Part shown: in pieces, positions 1 to 6,803 of the stretch
How positions within the stretch are numbered: the stretch's first letter is position 1
Layout: every line of letters begins with the position of its first letter
Virus record (IMG/VR): IMGVR_UViG_3300042900_000214
Coordinates: 1-33,548 of that record
Reading direction: 5' to 3' (one strand)
Length of the DNA: 33,548 nucleotides
Origin: a virus
Made by a program: the position numbers and the translations under genes
The notes under the pieces: model-generated
Seen by the model: the letters and a program-made list of their open reading frames with translations, nothing else
Database searches by the model: none
Told to the model about the DNA's origin: nothing

Positions 1-154
1 CAGAGCCTGGTCCGCTGTATAATCACCTTTCTTTAACTTGTTGGCTATATTAAAAAGATTTTGTCTTTGTCTGCCTGTTAAGTTTTTAAGGTGTTCGTTA
101 ACTTGTATTTCTTCTTGTATTACAGTTGCAGTTGGTAAACCAATTTCTGCAGCT
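1..154. repeat. Terminal overlap, copy 1 (pairs with 33395-33548)
   Basis: These bases match the last 154 bases of the window except at two positions (3, g versus a; 28, t versus c). Both differences are synonymous in the portal reading frame (Leu CTG/TTG and Lys AAA/AAG). The frame runs through the join without interruption. The simplest reading is that the sequence closes into a circle or is circularly permuted, and that the assembled ends come from slightly different genomes. A true short terminal repeat inside the portal gene is less likely. Confidence 0.9.
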
Positions 155-1353
155 TCAATCTTTAACCCGTATTTTTCAATAATATAATTAGTTACGATAT
201 TAGGATCACGTGCATTTAAAGCATTGATAACATTTTGATTTTCTAATGGAAGTTCCTTGCCTATTGGCTGAACTTGTTCTACTTCAAATGTAATATCTAA
301 ACCAGTTTTTAGTTTAAACATTTTATCAATAAACTTATTAAAAGCTACTTGTTCAATCTTAGCATATTCGTTAATAAATAATTCATGTGCTAAATCTAAT
401 TCGTTACGATCGCCTAAAGTACCTTCAGTTTTGATTTTAAACAATATTCCTGGCACGTTATGTCCTGTGATTATCTTTTGTTGGTTTCTTTTATTTAAAG
501 CTTCGTATTGGTCCGCTAATCCTGTTGGAGTTACATTTACAACTTCTGCTCCTTTGCCGTCGGGATTAGTGAATGATAAAACTACTTTACCAGCATTTTG
601 TGTGCCTTGATGTTTCTCTTGAAAACGTTCTTTGATATCTTCTTTAACTTCAGGTGTTAATTTACCACTAAAGAAAGTTATAATATGACCAGCACTAAAT
701 CCATTCTTTACCAAACTATGAAAAAAGTTACTAATCTCAATATCGGTATTAATGTCCAATAGAACGCTTGAATAATCGGGTGAAGGGTAAAGTCCATCTA
801 ATTCATTTAAAGACGGTGTAAAGTCCTTAGAATAGTAAATTGAGGCACCTATAAACCCATCCTTGTAAAATGGAAAGTAAGTTTTCTTTAAATGGTAACT
901 TTTAGCAGTCCAATCTTCACTATACCAAACTCCGCAATTATCAGCACTTAGTCTAAGCTTACCCATATCTAAATGGTAAAACTCAATCGGTTGCCCTATT
1001 AAATTTGTAGTTACTTGACATGCGAAACCTCCGTATATAGCCTTATCGGAATCACATTTTTTTCTTAATTCATACCAGCTATCAAATCTATTTGCCTTGG
1101 CTAAAAATTGTTGAACTTGTGGTAAATCTTGACTTGGTACTATTTTCAGTCCGCTAAGATAACGTGCTTTACCTTTTAAAATAGCAGCATGCTCAGGATG
1201 ATTGTTATAAGAATTTAATAATTCTTTAGGGAAGTTATTGTCTTTGCCCCACTTAACAAATTCTCCAGCTGTATCTATTTTATAAGTAGGAAGTTGGTTA
1301 ACATCCATCTTAATAGTAATTATGTCATTATATACTTCTAATTTTTTAGCCAT
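1..1353 (-). CDS. Phage portal protein, N-terminal 451 codons (continues at 33394)
   Basis: The frame opens at ATG 1353 and is still open at base 1. Through the terminal overlap it continues in frame to the stop at 32612, giving a 711-residue protein. The N-terminal part has the pattern of Bacteroidetes phage portals: a WGKDNNFP segment near residue 36, an FYHLDMGKLRLS core strand, and a later NGFSAGHIITFF segment followed by a region rich in Gln, Asn and Lys. The portal forms the dodecameric ring at the capsid vertex through which DNA passes and on which terminase and connector dock. The start overlaps the previous gene by 8 bases (ATGGCTAA), suggesting coupled translation. At 711 residues it is longer than most portals, the excess being a charged C-terminal extension. 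The family call is by sequence pattern and position next to the connector gene. Confidence 0.8.
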   Translation of the reverse strand, partial: MAKKLEVYNDIITIKMDVNQLPTYKIDTAGEFVKWGKDNNFPKELLNSYNNHPEHAAILKGKARYLSGLKIVPSQDLPQVQQFLAKANRFDSWYELRKKCDSDKAIYGGFACQVTTNLIGQPIEFYHLDMGKLRLSADNCGVWYSEDWTAKSYHLKKTYFPFYKDGFIGASIYYSKDFTPSLNELDGLYPSPDYSSVLLDINTDIEISNFFHSLVKNGFSAGHIITFFSGKLTPEVKEDIKERFQEKHQGTQNAGKVVLSFTNPDGKGAEVVNVTPTGLADQYEALNKRNQQKIITGHNVPGILFKIKTEGTLGDRNELDLAHELFINEYAKIEQVAFNKFIDKMFKLKTGLDITFEVEQVQPIGKELPLENQNVINALNARDPNIVTNYIIEKYGLKIEAAEIGLPTATVIQEEIQVNEHLKNLTGRQRQNLFNIANKLKKGDYTADQAL

Positions 1354-1732
1354 TGTAAACCTTGTTAGTTATTGCTCCACCTTGATATTCTTTAAATGTA
1401 ATTTTTGTTAAATCAAAACAAGTTGCATAACCCACCTCCACTACATTTAATCCAGTTGGATTAGTATTACTATTGCCTACTTGTTCGTAAATCGTATATT
1501 CGTAATCGCCTACTGTTAATGAAATCTGAGCAGTTGTTGGTGTTGCTGTTTCAACTATTATAAATTCATTATATCGTTCCTTTTGTGTGCTTATATCCGC
1601 TGGTAAAAAATATTGTGATGTATTTGTTTGAACGTTTTTAAACTGAAATAAAAAATAAGGATTTGCTAATAAACATTTCTCCTGTAATGTTAAGATAACC
1701 GTATTACTATTATTCTTATTAATTGTTATCAT
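1346..1732 (-). CDS. Small structural protein of unknown role, upstream of portal
   Basis: This 128-residue protein is rich in Asn, Thr and beta-branched residues with an alternating pattern that suggests an all-beta fold. No signal peptide, membrane segment or catalytic motif is visible. It follows a strong terminator and a promoter-like box and overlaps the portal start by 8 bases, so it may head a portal-connector-fibre transcript. Its start has the leader CGTTATATAAGT directly before ATG, shared with three other late genes. Position between a probable tail tube gene and the portal suggests a small virion protein such as a capsid decoration or head-tail joining protein, but the sequence alone does not decide this. 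Confidence 0.7.
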   Translation of the reverse strand: MITINKNNSNTVILTLQEKCLLANPYFLFQFKNVQTNTSQYFLPADISTQKERYNEFIIVETATPTTAQISLTVGDYEYTIYEQVGNSNTNPTGLNVVEVGYATCFDLTKITFKEYQGGAITNKVYNG

Positions 1733-1746
1733 ACTTATATAACGTA

Positions 1747-1777
1747 CAAATATATCAATTTGTTATTTAAAAAAAAA
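1747..1777 (-). promoter_or_regulatory. Candidate Bacteroidetes-type promoter before the portal operon
   Basis: Read on the minus strand, TATATTTG (1754-1747) matches the TAnnTTTG box of Bacteroidetes promoters. About 19 bases upstream is the T tract of the terminator, which could serve as a weak -33 element but lacks the usual TTG. Transcription would begin about 10 bases before the ATG at 1732. Position right behind a terminator favours the call; the poor -33 element weakens it. Confidence 0.4.
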
Positions 1778-1801
1778 GCCCAAGCTTACGGGCCTGAGCT
1801 T
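1769..1801 (-). terminator. Rho-independent terminator after the capsid/tail-tube genes
   Basis: In the minus-strand RNA, ten bases (AAGCUCAGGC) pair with GCUUGGGCUU through a six-base loop (CCGUAA). Two of the ten pairs are G-U, so the stem is complete as RNA on this strand but has two mismatches on the other. Nine uridines follow at once. The stem lies 20 bases after the stop of the gene ending at 1821 and before the promoter-like box at 1747-1754, so it probably separates two late transcripts. Confidence 0.85.
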
Positions 1802-1820
1802 AACTTTAAAAAGTTATTGA

Positions 1821-2348
1821 TTAAGCTATTAAGTTAGCTATCAAAGTACTTGTTACTTTGTAAATTGGAGCTATCTCCTTACCTTTAAAAGAAAGTTTTT
1901 GCCCGTTAAAATCAGTAAGTGCAGTTCCACTTTCTAAACTCCAAGTCATTAAATCCATTCCTTGATCCTTACCAAATAACCAATAATCACCGTTAATATC
2001 TTCAACCATCATAGTTAAAACATTTTGAGCAACTAAGTGAATTTCTTGAATAACTGCAGTAGTTAATTTTTTAATAGTGAAATCAATTTGTGGTTCGTAT
2101 GAAATAGTTCCCGAACCTGGAGTATAGACGCCTGGACTAGTCATGTTCGACATCTCCTTATCGAGAGAATATACCCGATATTTCGTGCCTGTAGCTAAAG
2201 TATAAGCTGTAACTAATCCAGCAGTTGCTGTAAAAGTAGAACCAGTTCCTGAGTTGTTTGCAAATTCAGTTATATAAACTTTTTTTATTCCTCCAGCTCC
2301 ACCTTTACATCCGAGAAAGGTATAACCTGATGTTAATACGCATGCCAT
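1821..2348 (-). CDS. Probable major tail (tube) protein
   Basis: This 175-residue protein follows the major capsid gene. It has a beta-rich pattern with short turns and a C-terminal run containing FGKDQGMDLMTWS, then a TALTDFNGQKLSF segment. The arrangement (Gly-rich turn, 'tG.a..D.nG..l.f', then a short Pro-containing tail) resembles tail tube proteins of Bacteroidetes phages. Tube proteins polymerise around the tape measure to form the channel. No export signal or membrane segment is present. It ends before a strong terminator, so it would be the last gene of the transcript carrying capsid and scaffold. A head decoration or head-tail joining protein is the main alternative. Confidence 0.55.
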   Translation of the reverse strand: MACVLTSGYTFLGCKGGAGGIKKVYITEFANNSGTGSTFTATAGLVTAYTLATGTKYRVYSLDKEMSNMTSPGVYTPGSGTISYEPQIDFTIKKLTTAVIQEIHLVAQNVLTMMVEDINGDYWLFGKDQGMDLMTWSLESGTALTDFNGQKLSFKGKEIAPIYKVTSTLIANLIA

Positions 2349-2378
2349 ATTTTTATAATTTTAATTTGTTTATAATAA

Positions 2379-2394
2379 GGAGGGTTACCCCTCC
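2379..2394 (-). promoter_or_regulatory. GNRA-capped hairpin between capsid and tail-tube genes
   Basis: The minus-strand RNA holds GGAGGG, the tetraloop GUAA, then CCCUCC: six perfect pairs capped by a GNRA-type loop. Only a weak U-rich stretch (UUAUUAUAAAC) follows, so it is a poor classical terminator. It lies 7 bases past the capsid gene stop and 31 bases before the next start. It could protect the capsid mRNA 3' end, reduce downstream expression or mark a processing site. Confidence 0.5.
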
Positions 2395-2401
2395 ATTAAA
2401 T

Positions 2402-3409
2402 TTATCCAACGTAAAGAACATTCATTGCTTGATTCACAACGTGAGCGAAGATTGTCATGATGTTTTTTACAAACATATCTTCTCTGTTGAAAGCAATTTT
2501 GTTAACTTCAAACTTATTAATATCAGATACTAAATCAGTACACCAGTAAATATAATCTGGTCTTGCAGCTACAACAACGTTCTCAGCTAAAGGCACGAAT
2601 TGAATTTGAATTCCATTGTAGAAATAAGCTTCAGTTGGTTGACCTAAATTAGTTACTGCGAATAAATCACGGTAAGTAGCAGATACGTTATAAATATTTA
2701 TAAATTGTTTGTGTGAATAAGGAGCATAAATAAATGGCTTAACTGCACCATTAATAACTCTTGCTGGGATAGCTGCATACACTTTTGCGTATTCAGTTTG
2801 GATATTAGTACTAGATATAGTCGTTCCTAAAACCTTAATACGAGTTCCTAAAGCACCACCATTATAAATCATTCTAGTTGCAACACCATCAAGTAATGAA
2901 GCTGAACCTGAAGCAACTAATGCTTGTTCAACTGAACTAACTTGATTCTGAGCAGTTCCTGGAGTTAAAGCTGCAACTGCAGTACGTGTAGCACTTGTTG
3001 CACCATTCCAAAACTTACTTTGTAAATCTTCAGCAATTAAATTACCATAAGACTTTAATACTACTGAACCAAATTCACTTGATTCAATCTCCCAAGCTCC
3101 TGGCTTCATTGTTCTGTTGAAACGTGAAGAACGTAAAGCGTTCGGGTCGAATTCTTGGTAGTACATTATTTTAGTTGGAGTGATCAAAGTATCAACTAAT
3201 CCAAAAGTTCCTGATGAAGTTGGAGCACCACTTGCAAAAGCTTGAGCTGTTACGGTGTTATCATTCTCAGTAAAGATTGTGTCTGATTTTATATCAGTTG
3301 CTAAAGTTACTAAATTCTTATTTACAGTATCATTTGCAAATAAAATCTCTTCGATAATCGGCTCAACCGCTTTACCTCTGATGTCTACTATTGTTGCTGA
3401 AATTGCCAT
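2402..3409 (-). CDS. Major capsid protein (HK97-like fold)
   Basis: The 335-residue product sits directly downstream of protease and scaffold genes, the usual place for an HK97-fold capsid protein. It opens with a short amphipathic region (IVDIRGKAVEPIIEEILF) and has an E-loop-like section rich in Thr and Ser around residues 45-75. The segment MKPGAWEIESSEFG, the RMIYNGG turn and a C-terminal FAHVVNQAMNVLYVG strand are typical of capsid proteins of Bacteroidetes siphoviruses. It is expected to assemble into the icosahedral shell around the scaffold and then expand during DNA packaging. No large N-terminal delta domain is present, in keeping with the separate scaffold gene. The start is preceded by an A-rich leader without a Shine-Dalgarno site. 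Confidence 0.85.
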   Translation of the reverse strand: MAISATIVDIRGKAVEPIIEEILFANDTVNKNLVTLATDIKSDTIFTENDNTVTAQAFASGAPTSSGTFGLVDTLITPTKIMYYQEFDPNALRSSRFNRTMKPGAWEIESSEFGSVVLKSYGNLIAEDLQSKFWNGATSATRTAVAALTPGTAQNQVSSVEQALVASGSASLLDGVATRMIYNGGALGTRIKVLGTTISSTNIQTEYAKVYAAIPARVINGAVKPFIYAPYSHKQFINIYNVSATYRDLFAVTNLGQPTEAYFYNGIQIQFVPLAENVVVAARPDYIYWCTDLVSDINKFEVNKIAFNREDMFVKNIMTIFAHVVNQAMNVLYVG

Positions 3410-3438
3410 TTTATATTTTGTTTTAAATTATTAATTAA

Positions 3439-4050
3439 TTATTTTGTTAGTCTAAATTTTTCTAAAGGACTTAATTCTTCCCAATTTTTAGAAACCTTAG
3501 TTTCATTTTGTATTGGTGTGTTTAAAATCTCGTTTACTACTTTGTTAAGTAAAACAACTTGTTTTTTCAAACTAGATATTTGACTCTCTAAAGAAACTTG
3601 CATTGCACTCATTTTGTACATATCCTTTTTCATTTCTTCAGGAACTAATTCTTTTTCTTTTTCTTTTTCTTTTTCTTCAGGAGTTTTTGCAGTTTCTACT
3701 TCTGCTTCCTTACTTGCTATCTCAGCTACTACTCCGCTTAAAATTTTAACTACATTACCATCTTCCATTGTGTATTCACCATCCATTACTGGACTAGCTG
3801 TTCCACTTGTAATGTCCATGATTGCAGTTCCGATAACTAATTCCCCATCATAAGCAAATACTAATCCATCAACTGTTTTAGCTTCTTTTAATTTAACTTC
3901 AGGTGTTTGCTCGGTACTTGGTTTTTTTTCTTCAGTTGGCATTGTAGCGGGTGCAGCAACTGGATTAAGACCTTCTAAGGCCACACGTTCATCAACACTT
4001 AATTTAGTAATGATAAAGTCTTTAATTTTTGAGATAACATTTGTTTCCAT
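3439..4050 (-). CDS. Scaffold-like capsid assembly protein
   Basis: This 203-residue acidic protein lies between the prohead protease and capsid genes. Residues about 65-115 contain two short beta repeats built around 'DG' turns (TVDGLVFAYDGE, VMDGEYTMEDGNVVKI), a pattern seen in Bacteroidetes phage scaffold or protease-linked proteins. A low-complexity Glu/Lys tract follows (alternating EK), then a long helix from about residue 145 to 180 with heptad spacing, consistent with a coiled coil. Scaffold proteins fill the procapsid and are digested before DNA entry, which fits the protease gene next door. The start has the same CGTTATATAAGC leader before ATG as three other late genes. Function is inferred from order and composition. 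Confidence 0.7.
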   Translation of the reverse strand: METNVISKIKDFIITKLSVDERVALEGLNPVAAPATMPTEEKKPSTEQTPEVKLKEAKTVDGLVFAYDGELVIGTAIMDITSGTASPVMDGEYTMEDGNVVKILSGVVAEIASKEAEVETAKTPEEKEKEKEKELVPEEMKKDMYKMSAMQVSLESQISSLKKQVVLLNKVVNEILNTPIQNETKVSKNWEELSPLEKFRLTK

Positions 4051-4052
4051 GC

Positions 4053-4643
4053 TTATATAACGTTTAAAGTTTTTAAATTGTTTATTATTTTTATTACTTG
4101 TTCATCTGACATAGTTACTTTATTGACTTCAGCTGTTTTAAAAAGGCCATCAATCGAAACACCGTTAACTTCACCCGACTTGATTTTTGTCCATACATCA
4201 TCCGATTCAACCTTGCCCGTAAGAAACCAAGTTCCTTCTGGCAGTCCTTCGAAGCCTTTTGCTGTTGCAAATCTTTCATTGTTTAATAATACTGATTCAA
4301 AGAATGTAACCCCATCTATTAATTTACTTGAATGCTCAATATCTACAGCACTTGATAAATTATCTTTAACCCATTTTTGTTCTACTAATTCAATCGTTTC
4401 TTTATCGAACATCAAGTTAAATTCCTCACCAGCTATATTCCGATAAATTAATTGATTTGGTATAAGTACAGGTGTGAATATAATTCTCTTATCTTCGTTT
4501 TGAATTGCTAATTTGATTTCAGATTGTTTGTTGAACTTAATCCAATTTATTTGTATTGCTGGATCGCTAACTAAACTAACTGTCTTTAATCCCATCTCTG
4601 AATCTTCGACATCTATTATTGCTTTCTTAATTGGTAATTCCAT
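4053..4643 (-). CDS. Prohead protease, XkdF-like
   Basis: The 196-residue protein matches the outline of XkdF-like phage serine proteases. An N-terminal 'LKTVSLVSDPAIQ' strand is followed by a segment with TPVLIPNQLIYR, a VDIEHSS motif near residue 100 holding the candidate catalytic His, an 'FFESVLLNN' strand, GLPEGTWFLTGKV and a final IKSGEVNGVSIDG segment with the candidate Ser. These blocks and their order are the signature of the family, which cleaves scaffold and capsid termini inside the procapsid. It lies just upstream of scaffold and capsid genes and uses the CGTTATTACAAT leader before its ATG. The exact catalytic residues are inferred from family layout. Confidence 0.8.
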   Translation of the reverse strand: MELPIKKAIIDVEDSEMGLKTVSLVSDPAIQINWIKFNKQSEIKLAIQNEDKRIIFTPVLIPNQLIYRNIAGEEFNLMFDKETIELVEQKWVKDNLSSAVDIEHSSKLIDGVTFFESVLLNNERFATAKGFEGLPEGTWFLTGKVESDDVWTKIKSGEVNGVSIDGLFKTAEVNKVTMSDEQVIKIINNLKTLNVI

Positions 4644-4662
4644 ATTGTAATAACGTTTAAAT

Positions 4663-6801
4663 TTATCCGTATGTTGATTCCGATACTAATTTGTTTACTC
4701 TATTTGTTGTACTTCGGTTTTCAGTTTCAACAACGTATGCTTTAACAGGAGCAAAGTTATTATTTTGATTACCAGTAAATGTAGTTGATTGCCCTTGACC
4801 TGGTCCATATATTGAAGGAGCTTGAGCTGTACTTGGTGCTGAGGTTTCTGCTGCTGGTATTCCACCCGCTGAACTTCCGCCCTCATCAAATTGTGTAGCA
4901 TTTATCTGAGCAACGTTTGCGGCTGTACTTGCAACTAAAGCGACTGCCCTTATTGCTGACATTATTCCTAACGTTGGGTCGGGAATTGCAAAGATAGCTC
5001 CTAATCCTAAGATACCATTCATTATAGCACTAGCTCTATTAAACTTCTTTTGTGTTTCAAATTGTTGCCTTGCTAAATCTTTTTCATCTTTTGCCTTTTG
5101 ATCTAATATTGCTTTTTCTTCTTTAGAACCTTGTTTAACATTTTTTAATTTATCCGCATAAAGTTTATTTATCTTTTGAGTTTCCTTCATGTAATAAGTA
5201 TCCGATAAAGTTTTTGAAACTGCTAAAGTTGTTTGAGCTGCAAGATTTACCGAATCAACTATATCTTGTTGTAATTTTTTTTCTTTAGCTTTTTTTCGTT
5301 CCCTTGCAGCATCTTCTGCAGCTTCTTTATCTTGCAAATATTTATTTTCAATATTAGTAACATCTAATCCTAATAATTCAGCATTGGCAATATTAATATG
5401 ATAAATTTCTGCAAGATGTGCTCTTTGTAATTCTACTTTTTTAGCATTATTTTCTTCTTCTGCCTTTGATCCTTCTTGTAAATTTTTACCTTGATTTGTT
5501 AATCTTTGTGATTCTAATTGATATTCACTTTCTAACCTAGATAAGTAATTTGCTATTTTTCCTTTTTGAGTGGTTTGAAATAAAAGTTCATCTGCCTTAT
5601 CTTGTGCATCTTTTTTTTCTTTAGCCGCTTTTTCTACTGCTTCTTGTTTAACTTTATAATCTTTTTGTATTTGTAATATATTATCTTGTAAAGTTATTTC
5701 AGCTTGAGCTAATGCTTTATTTTTTATTGCTTGACTTGCTGTAGTTGAATTTATACTTGCTATTAAATCATTATTTTGAAATTGTGCTTTAGCAATAGCC
5801 TGTGTTTGTTCACTTTTTAAAGTTTTTATATATGATTCTTCTTTTGCTTTTTCTATATCCGCTAATAACTTTTTTTCATCTTCTAATCTTTTTTCTCTTA
5901 ACTTATTTGCTGCATCAATAGCTGGTTGATTAATTTTCTTTATATCATCTTCACCCTTAGCAATTACACTAGCTTTATCAACGTTTGCAGCTCTTAAAGC
6001 TTCTAATTCAGTTTTTTGATTTTTTAATGTATTATCTAATGCTCTGTTTTTAGTTGTTATTTCAGATTCATAACTTGAACTTGTACCAGCAGCTCTTAAT
6101 TGTGATTGTCTTAATAAAGCTTCATTTTGTATAATTTCTTTTTTAGTTACTTCAATTAATGCTTCTTGTTTTTTTATTTGTTCATCAATACTTTTTACTT
6201 GTACTCCTGTAATTTTTTGTCTTAATTTAACTTGATCTTCAATACTTGCATTTGTTAATTTTAATGTTTCAAGTTCTTTTTCTAAAGAACCAATATAATC
6301 ATCCAATGATTTTTTTGAAGCATCTTGTTGTTTTTGTAATGCTTCTAATGCCTCTTTATTATTTTTAACTTCATCAGTAGTATCAAATAATAATGCTTTA
6401 ACTTTATCAAAATTCTCATATAAATATTCTAAACCTTTTATAATTAAAAATATTGGTATAGCACTCATTGCAGATGCAATACCTCCAAACCCTATTTTGA
6501 TTTTATCAAAATCAAAATTAGCAATACCTTCACCTAATAATCTAAATGAAGATGATAGTTTTTCAATTCCGCTACCAGCTAAACTTTTAGTTGCATCGTT
6601 TAAATCACCAACCCTATCTTGTAACCCAGCTAATTTTTGACCAGCTTTTGTTGCTTCAATAGAGTTTTCTCCAAACTTCTCAGTCATTGCTATCTGCTCA
6701 TCCTTGGCTGCCTTAATTGCTGTTTTTAAATCTTTAAAAGAACTGATTGATTTTTCAGCTCCCTTAACCTCGACTTCTATTCCTATTTTTTCAGTTGCCA
6801 T
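4663..6801 (-). CDS. Tail tape measure protein
   Basis: This 712-residue, Lys/Glu/Gln-rich protein is almost entirely helical by composition, with long coiled-coil stretches around residues 130-320 and 330-560. Two hydrophobic patches interrupt it: residues about 105-125 (SAMSAIPIFLIIKGLEYLY) and about 595-635 (IMNGILGLGAIFAIPD and following). A Gly/Ser/Pro/Gln-rich tail ends the protein. This is the classic tape measure layout; the protein occupies the tail lumen and sets tail length. At about 0.15 nm per residue a tail of roughly 105 nm is predicted. No peptidoglycan hydrolase domain was seen. The gene lies downstream of tail-tip genes and upstream of the prohead protease, an unusual neighbour. 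Confidence 0.9.
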   Translation of the reverse strand: MATEKIGIEVEVKGAEKSISSFKDLKTAIKAAKDEQIAMTEKFGENSIEATKAGQKLAGLQDRVGDLNDATKSLAGSGIEKLSSSFRLLGEGIANFDFDKIKIGFGGIASAMSAIPIFLIIKGLEYLYENFDKVKALLFDTTDEVKNNKEALEALQKQQDASKKSLDDYIGSLEKELETLKLTNASIEDQVKLRQKITGVQVKSIDEQIKKQEALIEVTKKEIIQNEALLRQSQLRAAGTSSSYESEITTKNRALDNTLKNQKTELEALRAANVDKASVIAKGEDDIKKINQPAIDAANKLREKRLEDEKKLLADIEKAKEESYIKTLKSEQTQAIAKAQFQNNDLIASINSTTASQAIKNKALAQAEITLQDNILQIQKDYKVKQEAVEKAAKEKKDAQDKADELLFQTTQKGKIANYLSRLESEYQLESQRLTNQGKNLQEGSKAEEENNAKKVELQRAHLAEIYHINIANAELLGLDVTNIENKYLQDKEAAEDAARERKKAKEKKLQQDIVDSVNLAAQTTLAVSKTLSDTYYMKETQKINKLYADKLKNVKQGSKEEKAILDQKAKDEKDLARQQFETQKKFNRASAIMNGILGLGAIFAIPDPTLGIMSAIRAVALVASTAANVAQINATQFDEGGSSAGGIPAAETSAPSTAQAPSIYGPGQGQSTTFTGNQNNNFAPVKAYVVETENRSTTNRVNKLVSESTYG

Positions 6802-6803
6802 AA

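Noticed and set aside
2258-2533. Plus-strand frames opposite the capsid and tail-tube genes, and similar frames at 3614-3853, 4078-4446, 13341-13583 and 22893-23201
   Set aside because: Each is antisense to a well supported gene and shows no domain.
4695-4901. A 68-codon frame inside the end of the tape measure gene
   Set aside because: Gln/Leu-rich by-product of another frame of a low-complexity region; no start-site support.
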